Assembly: GCF_014982715.1 (NCBI RefSeq)
Contig: NZ_JADCJY010000001.1
Location: forward strand, 496,001 to 560,000
Reading direction: 5' to 3'
Length of the DNA stretch: 64,000 bases
Source of the DNA: Gallalistipes aquisgranensis
Lineage (GTDB): Bacteria > Bacteroidota > Bacteroidia > Bacteroidales > Rikenellaceae
Shown here: in pieces, positions 1-9,079 of the stretch
Layout of the letters: each line of letters begins with the position of its first letter
How positions within the stretch are numbered: the stretch's first letter is position 1
Notes under the pieces: generated by a model
Seen by the model: only the letters and a program-made list of their open reading frames with translations
What the model was told of the DNA's origin: nothing
The model's database searches: none
Made by a program: the position numbers and the translations under genes

Positions 1-1
1 G

Positions 2-214
2 GCCTATCGTATGGACCGTACGCATCACAACACATTCCGGGCCTGGGAGAGGATGGGCCGGCCGGTTGCGGATCGGGAGGTCGTGGCCGCACTGCGTCGG
101 GAAGGCGATCTCGTGCCGGAGCCGTTCACGGTCCGGGTGCGGGACGGCCGGGCCGAAATAGAGGAAGCATTGCCCCGACATTCGATGTGTCTGTATGAAA
201 TCTCTCCGGAATAG
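2..214 (+). CDS. C-terminal end of a GH39-like glycoside hydrolase (partial)
   Basis: The reading frame is already open at the left edge and ends at 214, so only about 70 C-terminal residues are visible. They contain the pattern RMDRTHHNTFRAWERMG followed by a short beta-rich tail, which resembles the end of GH39-type beta-xylosidases, where a conserved Asp-x-x-His-x-Asn segment precedes 'W..MG.P'. The catalytic residues lie outside the window, so activity cannot be judged. The internal ATG at 11 is not a start because conserved residues precede it. The call rests on resemblance of a short segment and is moderate. The next gene starts 64 bases downstream on the same strand. Confidence 0.5.
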   Translation, partial: AYRMDRTHHNTFRAWERMGRPVADREVVAALRREGDLVPEPFTVRVRDGRAEIEEALPRHSMCLYEISPE

Positions 215-277
215 TCCGTCGGAACGGTGAGTCGGAATATATCATAATTGGATGCGCTAATTTGTTTACTAACCTGA

Positions 278-1261
278 ATGAAGTGTTTTAAGATGAAAAG
301 CATGTCGTTGCGGAAGAAAAGGATCGGAGTGTCCGTTTTGACGGCCATGGCTGTGTTGTGGCTCGGGAATTATGCACAGGCACAGTTGCCGTCGCTTCCT
401 CCCGGGAATTTGAATTTTATCGTACTGAGCGATATGGGAACCACTCCGGATAAGCAGGTCGCTGCTGCGGCCGTCGCGGAAAATGTGGCCCGTATGGTTG
501 CGGGTAACCGCATGGATTTCATTGCCGTTGCGGGCGATGCGATTCACGGCAACGGAGTACAGAGTGTGGATGATCCCGAGTGGACGACACGTTTCGAGAA
601 CCTGTTTTCGGCGTCGGCGCTGCACACTCTGCCATGGTATACGGTGGCGGGCAACCACGAATACAAGGGAAGCGTCCCTGCCCTGGCGGAGTATTCGCAC
701 AGGAGTCCCCGATGGAATGCCCCGTCGCGCTATTTCGCGTTCGAGCGGAGCCTCGGTTACGGCAATCCGCCTTGCCTGTTCGTTTTTCTCGATACGACAC
801 CCCTTATGGACAGTTACCGGAAGGACCCGCGGCGCAAAGGAATTCTCGAGCAGAGCCTGGAGGGCCAGTTGAATTGGCTCGACTCCGTGCTCACGACATC
901 CCGGGCCGGATGGAAGATCGTGATCGGACATCATCCGGTCTATGCGTTCACGGCGAAGAACGTCAATGAACGGCTCGATATGGAGAAAAGGGTGGGGACC
1001 CTCGTCGAGAAACACGGGGCGGATCTCTATATCTGCGGTCATATCCACAGTTTTCAGTTCATCCGTCCTGAGGGTTGTAAAGCGAATTACGTGGTGAATC
1101 CTTCGGCCCATACGAGTCGTCCCGTGGAGCCGACGGACGGGACGCTGGCCTGTGAGAATGCTCCGGGATTCACGGTCTATTCCGTCTCGAAGGATACGCT
1201 CGACTTTTACTTTGTCGACGATAAGGGAAAAGTGGGTTATACGACGAAAATCGGGAAATAA
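278..1261 (+). CDS. Exported calcineurin-like metallophosphoesterase
   Basis: A 327-residue protein with a basic N-terminus and hydrophobic stretch ending at AQAQ (about residue 36), so a secretory signal peptide is likely and the enzyme should be periplasmic or surface-facing. Metallophosphoesterase motifs appear in order: SDMG (51-54), AGDAIHGNG (about 85-93), GNHE (125-128), IGHHP (about residue 217) and CGHIHSF near residue 255. These supply the His/Asp/Asn ligands of a dinuclear metal centre. The first motif (D-M-G rather than D-x-H) is like the purple acid phosphatase branch. In-frame ATGs at 293 and 302 are alternative starts. It sits just upstream of a TonB receptor and may be functionally linked to it; the substrate is unknown. 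Confidence 0.85.
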   Translation: MKCFKMKSMSLRKKRIGVSVLTAMAVLWLGNYAQAQLPSLPPGNLNFIVLSDMGTTPDKQVAAAAVAENVARMVAGNRMDFIAVAGDAIHGNGVQSVDDPEWTTRFENLFSASALHTLPWYTVAGNHEYKGSVPALAEYSHRSPRWNAPSRYFAFERSLGYGNPPCLFVFLDTTPLMDSYRKDPRRKGILEQSLEGQLNWLDSVLTTSRAGWKIVIGHHPVYAFTAKNVNERLDMEKRVGTLVEKHGADLYICGHIHSFQFIRPEGCKANYVVNPSAHTSRPVEPTDGTLACENAPGFTVYSVSKDTLDFYFVDDKGKVGYTTKIGK

Positions 1262-1423
1262 TATGACAGGCCGGATATTTTTTTATTTTTTTTATAATAT
1301 AAATACTTTTTGACAAACGAATGACATTGCGGCCGGAACAGGATAGGGGAACGGCCGTTTCCGGAAGAGTCCCCGGACCGTAATACGAAAACCTGAAACC
1401 ATTACTAACCAAATCAAACTGTT

Positions 1424-4360
1424 ATGAGAACAAAACTATTAACCTTGTTGTCAACTGTTCTGTTCGCAGGGAATCTTGCGGCTCAGAATGCGACGATTAC
1501 GGGTATCGTTACCGGTAAGGATACCAAGAACTATCTGGTCGGTGCGAGTGTCCTGGTCAAAGGTACCACGAAAGGCACCGTGGCCGATGCCAACGGGCAG
1601 TATAAACTGCTCGTGCCGGTAGGGAAACAGACCATCGAGTTCTCCTTTATCGGTTATCAGACCCAGACCCGCGAAATCGAGTTCAAGGCTAACGAAGTGC
1701 AGACGTTGAATATCGAGTTGGTGCCCGATGCCGTTCAGCTGGAGGGCCTCGTGGTGAGTACGCAGGCCAAGGGACAGATGGCGGCGATCCGGCGCCAGGT
1801 GAATGCTCCGGGTATTCTGAACGTCGTGTCGGAGGAGAAGCTGCGCGAGTTGCCCGACGTCAATGTGGCCGATGCCATCGGCCGTCTGCCGGGTCTGATG
1901 ATCCAGCGCGACGGCGGCGAGGGCCAGAAAATCGTCATCCGAGGTCTGGACCCCAAATACAACGCCGTAGCTATCAACGGCATGAGCGCTCCGGCGACCA
2001 GTACCACCGACCGGAGTACCGACCTGAACATGATTTCCCCGGATATGATCGCCGGAGCCGAAGTGCTGAAGGCCAACACGGCGGACAAGGATGCCGACGG
2101 TATGGGAGGAACCGTGAACCTGATCATGAAGGACGCCCCGAGCGGTATGAAACTGAGCGGCATGTTCGAAACCGGTTACCATTCGCAGAAGAACGGATGG
2201 GGCCGCTATAAGGGGAGCCTCTCGTTCAGCGACCGTTTCTTCAAAGACAAGCTGGGCGTTATCATGGCCGCCAGTGCGGACAAGACCGACCGGAGCAACG
2301 ACACCTTCCGGGCGAACTACGATGTCAGCGGAAACGAAATCACTCCCGGCAAGAACTATACGCAGCCGTGGCTTACGAGTACCATTCTCCAGTCGAATCT
2401 CGAAGACCGTCAGCGTTACAACGTGAATCTGAACCTCGACTGGAAGATGCGCAACGGTTCGAAGATCAAAATGACCAACCTGTTCAGCCGCATGAACCGC
2501 GACCGTGATATCCGGGAAAAATATTACGATCTGAGCGGCAGCCGTCTGCGGTTTTCGCAGGACGACGTCGAATCGAATACCTCGAACCTGACCAATATCC
2601 TTCAGGGCGATTTCAACATAGGAAACTCCACGCTGAACGTCGGTGCGGGACGCAGCCAGGTCATGAACAGGACTCCTTACCAGCATACGATGGAGTTCCG
2701 AGTGGACGCTCCGTTCCTCGTAAACCTGAGCGCACTTTCCTATCTGGCTCCCTATCTGATCATGGACGAACGGTTCGTGGACGAGAGTGACATCGACAAG
2801 TTCTATCTGTATGAGACTTCCATGGAGAAAGAGTCCACCAAAGAGACGGAATACACCGCCTGGCTCGACTGGAAAACCCCGTTCTCTTTCGGTGATAAGG
2901 TGAGCGGTTATATCAAGTTGGGAGGCAAATTCCGCGAAAAGGAAAGGAAGCTGGAGACGGCCCGTTCCTACGGTCGTATGGACCTGGCCTCGGGTTTCGA
3001 ACCCGTATTCGAGAACATGCCGGATCTGGCGCGTTCCTCGTTCCGGGACCTGATCGGTATCCGCAGTTTCCTGGATGACGACTTCAAGTCCAGGGAGTTC
3101 CTGAACGGGAAATACCCCAACCTGCGTTACGATTTCGCACTGAGCGACGGAGCCATGCAGAATTTTTACAATACGAACAAGGACGTGCTGGAATACACTC
3201 CCACTTCGAAAGTGCGTAGGGACTATTCCGGTCGTGAAGAGCTGTGGGCCGCTTATCTGATGGCCGAACTGAATCTGGGCAAATACATCACCTTTATTCC
3301 CGGCGTGCGTTACGACTACTCTTATCTGCGTTACAAGGCATACAGCGGGAACAACATTCCGGACGGCGAATCTAAATACTACGATCTGGACATCGATCAG
3401 ACGGTCGATTCGGAGCGTTTCGGATACTGGCTGCCCCAGATACACCTGCGGATCAAACCCCTCGACGGTCTGGATATCCGCCTGGCCTACACGAAGACAC
3501 TGTCCCGTCCCGATTACGACCTGATTGCCCCGAGAACCATTATCCGGCCCACGGTCAATGAGGTTTCGTGGAACCGCACCAACCTCAAACCGGTGCTTTC
3601 CACCAACTACGACGTCATTCTCTCGTATTTCTCGCCCGATTACGGATTGTTTACCGTCAGCGGTTTCTACAAGAAGATCAAGAATTTCATCTATACCCGT
3701 TCCGCCTATTTGCTGACCGATACCGGTACCGATCCGTCGAATTTCGGACTGACTGCCAACGAAGCGGGCTTCAACATCACCTATCCGCTGAACAGCCCTT
3801 ACACGGCCGATCTGAAGGGACTCGAATTCGACGTGCAGTTGCAGTTCCGCCGGATGAACAATTTCCTGAAAGGATTGGTATTCAGCGCCAACATGACTTT
3901 GATGGATTCGAAAATGTACTATTTCGAAACTTTGAAATCGAGGGAGAAAAACCCGAATTATGTGACCGGAAGCACGACGGAGAAGCCGTTCGTTTCGGTC
4001 AACAAGGATGTCGTGTATGTCGACCGTCTGCTGAATCAGCCTTCGCTGCTGTTCAACATCTCGCTGGGTTACGACTACAAGCGTTTTTCGGGCCGTATCT
4101 CCTGTAACTACCAGGACGGTGTGCTGATCTCGGAACAGCACCGTCAGGACCGGGCCGACGTGGAATCGACTCGCGTATTCACCAAATGGGACGCCCAGTT
4201 GCGCTACAACGCGACCAAGAATCTTTCGGTCTATTTCATGATGTCCAACTTCACCAACTCGTCCGATCGCAAGCGCCGGGACATCACCAACTTCCCGACC
4301 CGTGTGGAATACTATGGTTCCACGTTCTATCTCGGGCTGAGGTATGATCTTTTCAAATAA
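1424..4360 (+). CDS. TonB-dependent outer-membrane receptor (non-SusC type)
   Basis: A 978-residue outer-membrane receptor. Residues 1-20 form a signal peptide ending AAQ. A carboxypeptidase-D-regulatory-like domain follows (about 24-110), then a TonB plug with the segment VADAIGRLPG and RDGGEG, then a long beta-barrel ending in an aromatic residue (YDLFK). The plug sequence is of the broad TIGR01782-like receptor class rather than SusC, and no SusD gene follows, so import is presumably of a smaller or different ligand. The next gene, 30 bases downstream, encodes a surface beta-helix lipoprotein that is probably co-expressed. A weak promoter-like TACTTTTTG lies at 1304-1312, with three rather than two bases between TA and TTTG. 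Confidence 0.9.
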   Translation: MRTKLLTLLSTVLFAGNLAAQNATITGIVTGKDTKNYLVGASVLVKGTTKGTVADANGQYKLLVPVGKQTIEFSFIGYQTQTREIEFKANEVQTLNIELVPDAVQLEGLVVSTQAKGQMAAIRRQVNAPGILNVVSEEKLRELPDVNVADAIGRLPGLMIQRDGGEGQKIVIRGLDPKYNAVAINGMSAPATSTTDRSTDLNMISPDMIAGAEVLKANTADKDADGMGGTVNLIMKDAPSGMKLSGMFETGYHSQKNGWGRYKGSLSFSDRFFKDKLGVIMAASADKTDRSNDTFRANYDVSGNEITPGKNYTQPWLTSTILQSNLEDRQRYNVNLNLDWKMRNGSKIKMTNLFSRMNRDRDIREKYYDLSGSRLRFSQDDVESNTSNLTNILQGDFNIGNSTLNVGAGRSQVMNRTPYQHTMEFRVDAPFLVNLSALSYLAPYLIMDERFVDESDIDKFYLYETSMEKESTKETEYTAWLDWKTPFSFGDKVSGYIKLGGKFREKERKLETARSYGRMDLASGFEPVFENMPDLARSSFRDLIGIRSFLDDDFKSREFLNGKYPNLRYDFALSDGAMQNFYNTNKDVLEYTPTSKVRRDYSGREELWAAYLMAELNLGKYITFIPGVRYDYSYLRYKAYSGNNIPDGESKYYDLDIDQTVDSERFGYWLPQIHLRIKPLDGLDIRLAYTKTLSRPDYDLIAPRTIIRPTVNEVSWNRTNLKPVLSTNYDVILSYFSPDYGLFTVSGFYKKIKNFIYTRSAYLLTDTGTDPSNFGLTANEAGFNITYPLNSPYTADLKGLEFDVQLQFRRMNNFLKGLVFSANMTLMDSKMYYFETLKSREKNPNYVTGSTTEKPFVSVNKDVVYVDRLLNQPSLLFNISLGYDYKRFSGRISCNYQDGVLISEQHRQDRADVESTRVFTKWDAQLRYNATKNLSVYFMMSNFTNSSDRKRRDITNFPTRVEYYGSTFYLGLRYDLFK

Positions 4361-4390
4361 ACCGTTCCGATCACTAAAAACAGATAAATC

Positions 4391-5677
4391 ATGAAAGCAC
4401 GGAATATATTATTTTTTAGTCTGGGAGCCCTGCTGGCCCTTTCGCTGACCGGTTGCGAACAGGAGGATATTATGAGTATCGGCGACCTCGAAATTCCCCC
4501 AAAGGGGTCCGGAGTGGAGATTGTCGTCGAGCCCGACGATGGAATCACCTCGGTGAATGCTTTGGCGAAGGCCGTCGAAACCTATGGGGCCGGTACCTAT
4601 ATTCTGCGCCGCAACGGTGTCTACTATGTGGAGGGAAAGCATCCCTACCAGTCCAATATCGTCGTCAAGGCGGAAGAGGGTGAAGGGCAGATGCCTGTCA
4701 TCCAGCCGATCAGCGATGAACAGGGGGCGATGCCGAATTATCTTTTCGAATTGGAATGCGATTCCGCCCGGTTCGAGAACGTCTATTTTCTGCTTCGGGA
4801 TGCCGCTACGGGTAACCTGCATGACCGGGCCATCCGCCTGACCGGTACGCCTACCCGCGTGGAGATCGACCATTGTATTCTGGAGACGGCGACCTCGACC
4901 TTTTTCCGCTGCGACAATTCGAACAACAATATTTTCATCTCGAATTCCGTCATCCGGAACATCTCCCGGCCGACGAGCGCTTCCAACGGCCGCGTGGTCG
5001 ATACACGCGGACACGATCAGGATAGTATTGTGCTGCGGAACAACTATATATACAATGTTACGGGACAGATACTGCGTCAGGACAACAGCATGACGAAGTA
5101 TTACGAACTGTCGCACAATACCTGTTGGAATGTGGCGAACGTGCAGAATCTCGACTGTCCGTATGAAATGGTTTTCGAAAACAATATTTTCGCCAACTGG
5201 GGATGGAAACCCCTCAAGAACAATCCCGAGAATCCTCAGCAGTGGGTATTCGATCTGTCGGCTTTCAGCGGACGGGAAACGATGAAAGATAATCTGAAGA
5301 TCTCCATCCGTAACAACAATTTCTATTTTTCTCCGGAAGTGGAAGCTCTCTATACGCAGTATCCGGGCTCCAAAAGGACCGATTTGTCGAATGCGACCGG
5401 TGTGGGGCTGCGTGCGGACCAGTTCGTGTATGAAAACAATATTTCCGAAGTGCTGACCTTCGATTATGCGCCCGCACTGCCATTGGCTTACATACAGTAT
5501 TTTTTTGCCAATCCTAGCGAATCCGACTGTACCGAACCGTTCGACTCCGACGAAGACGGTGTCATCGGTGTCATTAACGGGGAGATGTTCACCTTCCGCT
5601 ACGCGCCTTCGTTCCGGTCGGCGACGGCATCCACTACCGGCGGGCCGCTCGGAGCCGACATCGAGGTGGTGTTCTGA
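4391..5677 (+). CDS. Right-handed beta-helix lipoprotein (DUF4957/DUF5123-like)
   Basis: A 428-residue protein with a lipoprotein signal peptide: hydrophobic core then LSLTGC, giving acylation at Cys22. The mature part has repeated short strands typical of a parallel beta-helix (for example RIDHCIL-like, FISNSVIRN, VLRNNYIYN and FENNIFAN segments at regular spacing), as in the DUF4957/DUF5123 proteins of Bacteroidetes that resemble pectate-lyase and chondroitinase-B folds. I cannot identify a catalytic set, so a binding role is equally possible. It lies 30 bases after the TonB receptor gene and is followed by a strong hairpin, so the two probably form one transcription unit and act together at the cell surface. 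Confidence 0.75.
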   Translation: MKARNILFFSLGALLALSLTGCEQEDIMSIGDLEIPPKGSGVEIVVEPDDGITSVNALAKAVETYGAGTYILRRNGVYYVEGKHPYQSNIVVKAEEGEGQMPVIQPISDEQGAMPNYLFELECDSARFENVYFLLRDAATGNLHDRAIRLTGTPTRVEIDHCILETATSTFFRCDNSNNNIFISNSVIRNISRPTSASNGRVVDTRGHDQDSIVLRNNYIYNVTGQILRQDNSMTKYYELSHNTCWNVANVQNLDCPYEMVFENNIFANWGWKPLKNNPENPQQWVFDLSAFSGRETMKDNLKISIRNNNFYFSPEVEALYTQYPGSKRTDLSNATGVGLRADQFVYENNISEVLTFDYAPALPLAYIQYFFANPSESDCTEPFDSDEDGVIGVINGEMFTFRYAPSFRSATASTTGGPLGADIEVVF

Positions 5678-5724
5678 CGCTACCTCGTGCGTCCGAAGCC
5701 GGGTCCCGTCCGGCTGATTATGGG

Positions 5725-5759
5725 TACCCCCGCTCCAGTCACGATCTGGAGCGGGGGTA
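5725..5759 (+). terminator. Perfect 14-bp stem-loop after the beta-helix gene
   Basis: The arms 5725-5738 and 5746-5759 are exactly complementary with a 7-base loop (tcacgat). There is no long T run after it. It lies 47 bases past the stop codon at 5677, and a convergent gene ends at 5944, so it may stop transcription from both sides. Confidence 0.7.
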
Positions 5760-5943
5760 TCGTTATGTCATACCGTAAATATTTTTAGGAAGGGAGGGAA
5801 TTGTAGTGATTGTCCGGGCTTCCCGGAATGGGATACGGGGCAGGAAAGAATGAACTTGCCAGTTCGACAGATCCGGATCACTGTTTGTCGTGGCCGCACA
5901 TTTTGCTGATGTCTGCGGTGAAGCCGCTGGCCGGCCGGGAAAA

Positions 5944-7206
5944 TCAGAGCGTGTTTTTGTAGATTGTGCCGTTCTTGACGATGACTTTGATATTGCCGGC
6001 CGGGTCTTCCAACAGGCCGAGGTTCCGGAGCACGTTTCCTTCCACGAGCAGCAGGTCGGCCAGGGCTCCCTCTTCGATGACGCCGAGTTTGCCCGGATAG
6101 GGGTTGCGGGCTCCGGACATCGCCAGCAGCCGGGCGTTGCCGGAGGTGACCATCTTCAGGATTTCGAAATTTGAGAACCATTTCTGCAGTTTCACGATCC
6201 CGTGGTTCTGGTTTTTCGTATGAGCGGGGTCGAACAGCAGGTCGGTTCCCCAGGCCAGTCTGACCTTGTATTTTCTGGCCAGTTCGTATGTCCGGTCGGT
6301 GCCTTCGCATATTTGAAGGTGTTTGGCCTGTTGCACGGGCGAAGGATAGGTGTTGTCCTCGGCGGTGAAAGGCTGCATGCAGAGCCATGCGCCGCTTTCG
6401 GCTACCATCTCCATCGTGGGCTCGTCCATCAGATGCCCGTGCTCGATGCTTCTGACCCCGGCTTTCAGCGCCCGGGCTATTCCCCTGGAGTGGTAGACGT
6501 GCACCATGACGTAGGTCCCCCAGTCCTCGGCAGCCTGCACGGCGGCCTCGATTTCGGATGCGAAGAACTCGGTCACGTCCAGTGGGTCGTAAAGGGAGGC
6601 GGCTCCGCCGCCCGTCATGAGTTTTATCTGGGAAGCTCCCTGCCTCAGGTTCTCGCGTGCGGCTGTGGTGACGGCGTCGGGTCCGTCGACGATCCAGGAG
6701 GCACCTATCTCCTGGACGTGGGCCGCCTCGCAGCCGCAGCCCGTGTGCGAGCGTTCGTATATCATCCGGAAGTCGCCGTGTCCGGAGGTCTGGGAGATCA
6801 TGGCTCCGCTGGGGAATATTCGGGGGCCCGGCAGCAGTCCCGTGTCGATGGCCCGTTTCAGCCCGAAGGCGGGGCCGCCCGCATCGCGGATGGCGGTGAA
6901 TCCCCTTTGCAGCGTCGCTTCGGCCTCGCGTCCCGCAACCAGATGGGTGAACGACGGATCGGAAGAGAGCAGGTCCGTCATCGTGTTGCAGCACAGATAG
7001 GCGTGCCAGTGTGCGTCGATCAGTCCCGGCATCAGGAATCGTCCTCTGCCGTCCAGCACCTGGGTTCCGGCTGCCGGATCGACGGGGATCGGACCGGCCG
7101 ATATCTGTCTGATCCGGTCGTTTTCGATCAGAATGTTGCCTCGTGCGGTCGCCTCGTCCTGACCGTTGAAAATCTCGACATCGTTTATGAGTATCCGTGA
7201 GTCCAT
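5944..7206 (-). CDS. Metal-dependent amidohydrolase (imidazolonepropionase-like)
   Basis: A 420-residue cytosolic amidohydrolase-superfamily enzyme. Visible landmarks are the metal-binding H-x-H in GLIDAHWHAY (His66, His68), a lysine in QIKLMTGGG that fits the carboxylated metal-bridging lysine, later histidines in MVHVYH and IEHGH, and a C-terminal WGTDLLFDP that supplies the last metal-ligand Asp. This order matches the imidazolonepropionase/prolidase-like amidohydrolases. The natural substrate cannot be inferred. There is no signal peptide. It starts 36 bases after the MarC-like gene on the same strand, so the two are probably co-transcribed. The G+C-rich opposite strand also carries long open frames, which are shadows. 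Confidence 0.85.
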   Translation of the reverse strand: MDSRILINDVEIFNGQDEATARGNILIENDRIRQISAGPIPVDPAAGTQVLDGRGRFLMPGLIDAHWHAYLCCNTMTDLLSSDPSFTHLVAGREAEATLQRGFTAIRDAGGPAFGLKRAIDTGLLPGPRIFPSGAMISQTSGHGDFRMIYERSHTGCGCEAAHVQEIGASWIVDGPDAVTTAARENLRQGASQIKLMTGGGAASLYDPLDVTEFFASEIEAAVQAAEDWGTYVMVHVYHSRGIARALKAGVRSIEHGHLMDEPTMEMVAESGAWLCMQPFTAEDNTYPSPVQQAKHLQICEGTDRTYELARKYKVRLAWGTDLLFDPAHTKNQNHGIVKLQKWFSNFEILKMVTSGNARLLAMSGARNPYPGKLGVIEEGALADLLLVEGNVLRNLGLLEDPAGNIKVIVKNGTIYKNTL

Positions 7207-7242
7207 ATCCGTATGGTTTTGGGGCTGCTGTCTGCGACCCGG

Positions 7243-7920
7243 TTATTGCAGTACGTTGAGGCGGAATATTTTCGCCACGCCCTCGGTGACGATCTGTATC
7301 CCGACGCAGAAGGTGAAGAATGCGATCATCTTGTTGATGATCATGCTGCCCGAGCGGCCCAGCCTGCTGACGATTCGCTGTCCCTGGGAGAGAAAGAGGT
7401 ACAGGATCAGACACATCAGCAGGATCACCAGAGCGATCAGCGCGTAGTTCAGCGCGCTCCTTACGATGTCGCCCTTTACGCTGGCCGAGGCCATCAGGGT
7501 GAAGATGACCGACACGCTGCCGGGACCGATGCTGATCGGGAAGGTGAGCGGATAGAATACCTGCGAATTGATTTTCGACATGGCGATGGGGTCGACGGCC
7601 TTGTTGGGTGCGGCACTGATCGAGGAGTCGGAATCATTGAGCCATTGCAGGGCCGTCTTGCAGATCAGCAGTCCCCCGCCCAGTTCGATGACGGGCACGG
7701 AGAGCCCGAACAGGGAGAGTACGAAATGCCCGATGGCCAGGCTGCCCAGTCCGATCAGCAGGTAGTTGACGACGATTTTGCGGATGACGACCTTTCGCTG
7801 CCGGTCGTCGAGGCCCGATAGGAACCCGTTGACGAGAAATCCCGATCCCACGGGATTCGCCACCGGGAACAGCGCCATGAAGGAGGAGACGAACATGAAA
7901 AGGAAACCTTCTTTCAACAT
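7243..7920 (-). CDS. MarC-family integral membrane protein
   Basis: A 225-residue, strongly hydrophobic protein with about six transmembrane segments. It has the usual MarC/UPF0056 layout: an N-terminal helix with FPVANPVGSG, a middle segment GLSVPVIELGGGLLI, and a C-terminal FCVGIQIVTEGV helix. The name derives from the multiple-antibiotic-resistance locus, but MarC itself has no proven drug-efflux role and the substrate of the family is unknown. Length is normal. It is the first gene of a probable two-gene unit with the downstream amidohydrolase and is divergent from the dehydrogenase gene at 8180. Confidence 0.9.
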   Translation of the reverse strand: MLKEGFLFMFVSSFMALFPVANPVGSGFLVNGFLSGLDDRQRKVVIRKIVVNYLLIGLGSLAIGHFVLSLFGLSVPVIELGGGLLICKTALQWLNDSDSSISAAPNKAVDPIAMSKINSQVFYPLTFPISIGPGSVSVIFTLMASASVKGDIVRSALNYALIALVILLMCLILYLFLSQGQRIVSRLGRSGSMIINKMIAFFTFCVGIQIVTEGVAKIFRLNVLQ

Positions 7921-8137
7921 TTCGGAACAGCTGTTTGGCAGTTGCCTGCCGGTTAGAGGGCGTTCCGTTCCTCGGGGGAACCGGACGCCGTTTTGTCGTG
8001 AATACGACTATCAATAACTGTTCCAACGGCTCTTTTTCCTGTGTGCGGTTCGGGGCGGACGGGGAAAACGGACGGACCCGGGTTGGGGCCGCATGCGGAT
8101 TCCGGCCGCAGGCGAAGGGTTTACGGGAAGTTTTCCC

Positions 8138-8145
8138 TATCTTTG
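8138..8145 (+). promoter_or_regulatory. Bacteroidetes -7 box upstream of the 2-hydroxyacid dehydrogenase
   Basis: TATCTTTG matches TAnnTTTG exactly and ends 34 bases before the ATG at 8180. No clear -33 element is seen. The rest of the 7921-8179 intergenic stretch shows no gene. Confidence 0.6.
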
Positions 8146-8179
8146 TTCCGAGAAAAACATTTAAAACAGACAGATTCCC

Positions 8180-9079
8180 ATGTTCAAGAAACTCGTTGCC
8201 ATAGAGCCCGTGAGTCTGGTGCCGTCGGCAGAGAAGGCCCTCCGTTCGTTTGCCGAAGAGGTGATCCTGTATCCCGACATACCGGACGGGGACGAAGAGG
8301 TGGCCCGGCGCATCGGCGATGCCGATGCCGTGCTGCTGAGCTATACGACGCGGCTCGGCCGCGAAGCGTTGGAAAAATGCCCGGATGTGAAATATATCGG
8401 CATGTGCTGTTCGCTCTACTCGCCCGAGAGCGCCAACGTGGACATTCTTTATGCCGGCGAGCGGGGCATTGCGGTGACCGGTATCCGCGATTACGGCGAC
8501 GAAGGCGTCGTGGAGTACGTGGTGAGCGAACTGGTGCGGTGCCTCCACGGATTCGGCCAGCCTGCATGGGACGGGATACCCCGGGAGATTACCGGGCTGA
8601 AGGCCGGTATCGTCGGTCTGGGAAAGTCGGGCGGCATGATCGCCGACGCCCTGAGGTTCTTCGGTGCCGAGATCGCCTATTTCGCACGCAGCGAGAAGGC
8701 GGAAGCCCGGGCCAAAGGCTACCGGTTCCTGCCTCTGGACGAGCTCCTCTCCCGGAGCGAGGTGGTCTGCTGCTGTCTGAACAAGAACACGGTACTGTTG
8801 CACCGGGCCGAGTTCGAACGGCTGGGCGACCGTAAGATTCTGTTCAACACCGGTCTCTCTCCCGCGTGGGACGAATCCGCCTTCGCCGAATGGATAGGCG
8901 GCGACAACCTCTGTTTCTGCGACACCTTGGGGGCGCTGGGGGCGGAAAAGTTCCTGGATCACCCTCATGTGAGGTGTATGGAGGTATCGACCGGCCGCAC
9001 GCGTCAGGCGTTCGACCGGCTCAGCGAAAAGGTGCTGGCGAACCTGTCAGAATACGATCGGCGAAACGATATTCCGTAG
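8180..9079 (+). CDS. NAD-dependent D-2-hydroxyacid dehydrogenase
   Basis: A 299-residue protein of the D-isomer-specific 2-hydroxyacid dehydrogenase family. The nucleotide-binding glycine motif is GLGKSG (about 146-151) within AGIVGLGKSGG, followed by the acidic/basic end of the Rossmann beta-2 strand (YFARSEK). The N-terminal catalytic half includes LLSYTTRLG, as in related enzymes. It is somewhat shorter than typical members (about 310-330), and the C-terminal His/Glu catalytic pair is less obvious, so substrate range is unknown. Its last 33 bases overlap the 3' end of the convergent gene at 9047-9841. Confidence 0.85.
   Translation: MFKKLVAIEPVSLVPSAEKALRSFAEEVILYPDIPDGDEEVARRIGDADAVLLSYTTRLGREALEKCPDVKYIGMCCSLYSPESANVDILYAGERGIAVTGIRDYGDEGVVEYVVSELVRCLHGFGQPAWDGIPREITGLKAGIVGLGKSGGMIADALRFFGAEIAYFARSEKAEARAKGYRFLPLDELLSRSEVVCCCLNKNTVLLHRAEFERLGDRKILFNTGLSPAWDESAFAEWIGGDNLCFCDTLGALGAEKFLDHPHVRCMEVSTGRTRQAFDRLSEKVLANLSEYDRRNDIP

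Noticed and set aside
1451-4141. 896-codon open frame on the minus strand opposite the TonB receptor gene
   Set aside because: Shadow frame: GC-rich third positions keep it open. No domain, signal peptide or composition of a real protein, and the plus strand has a clear receptor.
5768-7414. 548-codon minus-strand frame overlapping the amidohydrolase
   Set aside because: Same strand but a different frame; Arg/Pro-rich and without any domain, while the amidohydrolase frame has all catalytic motifs.
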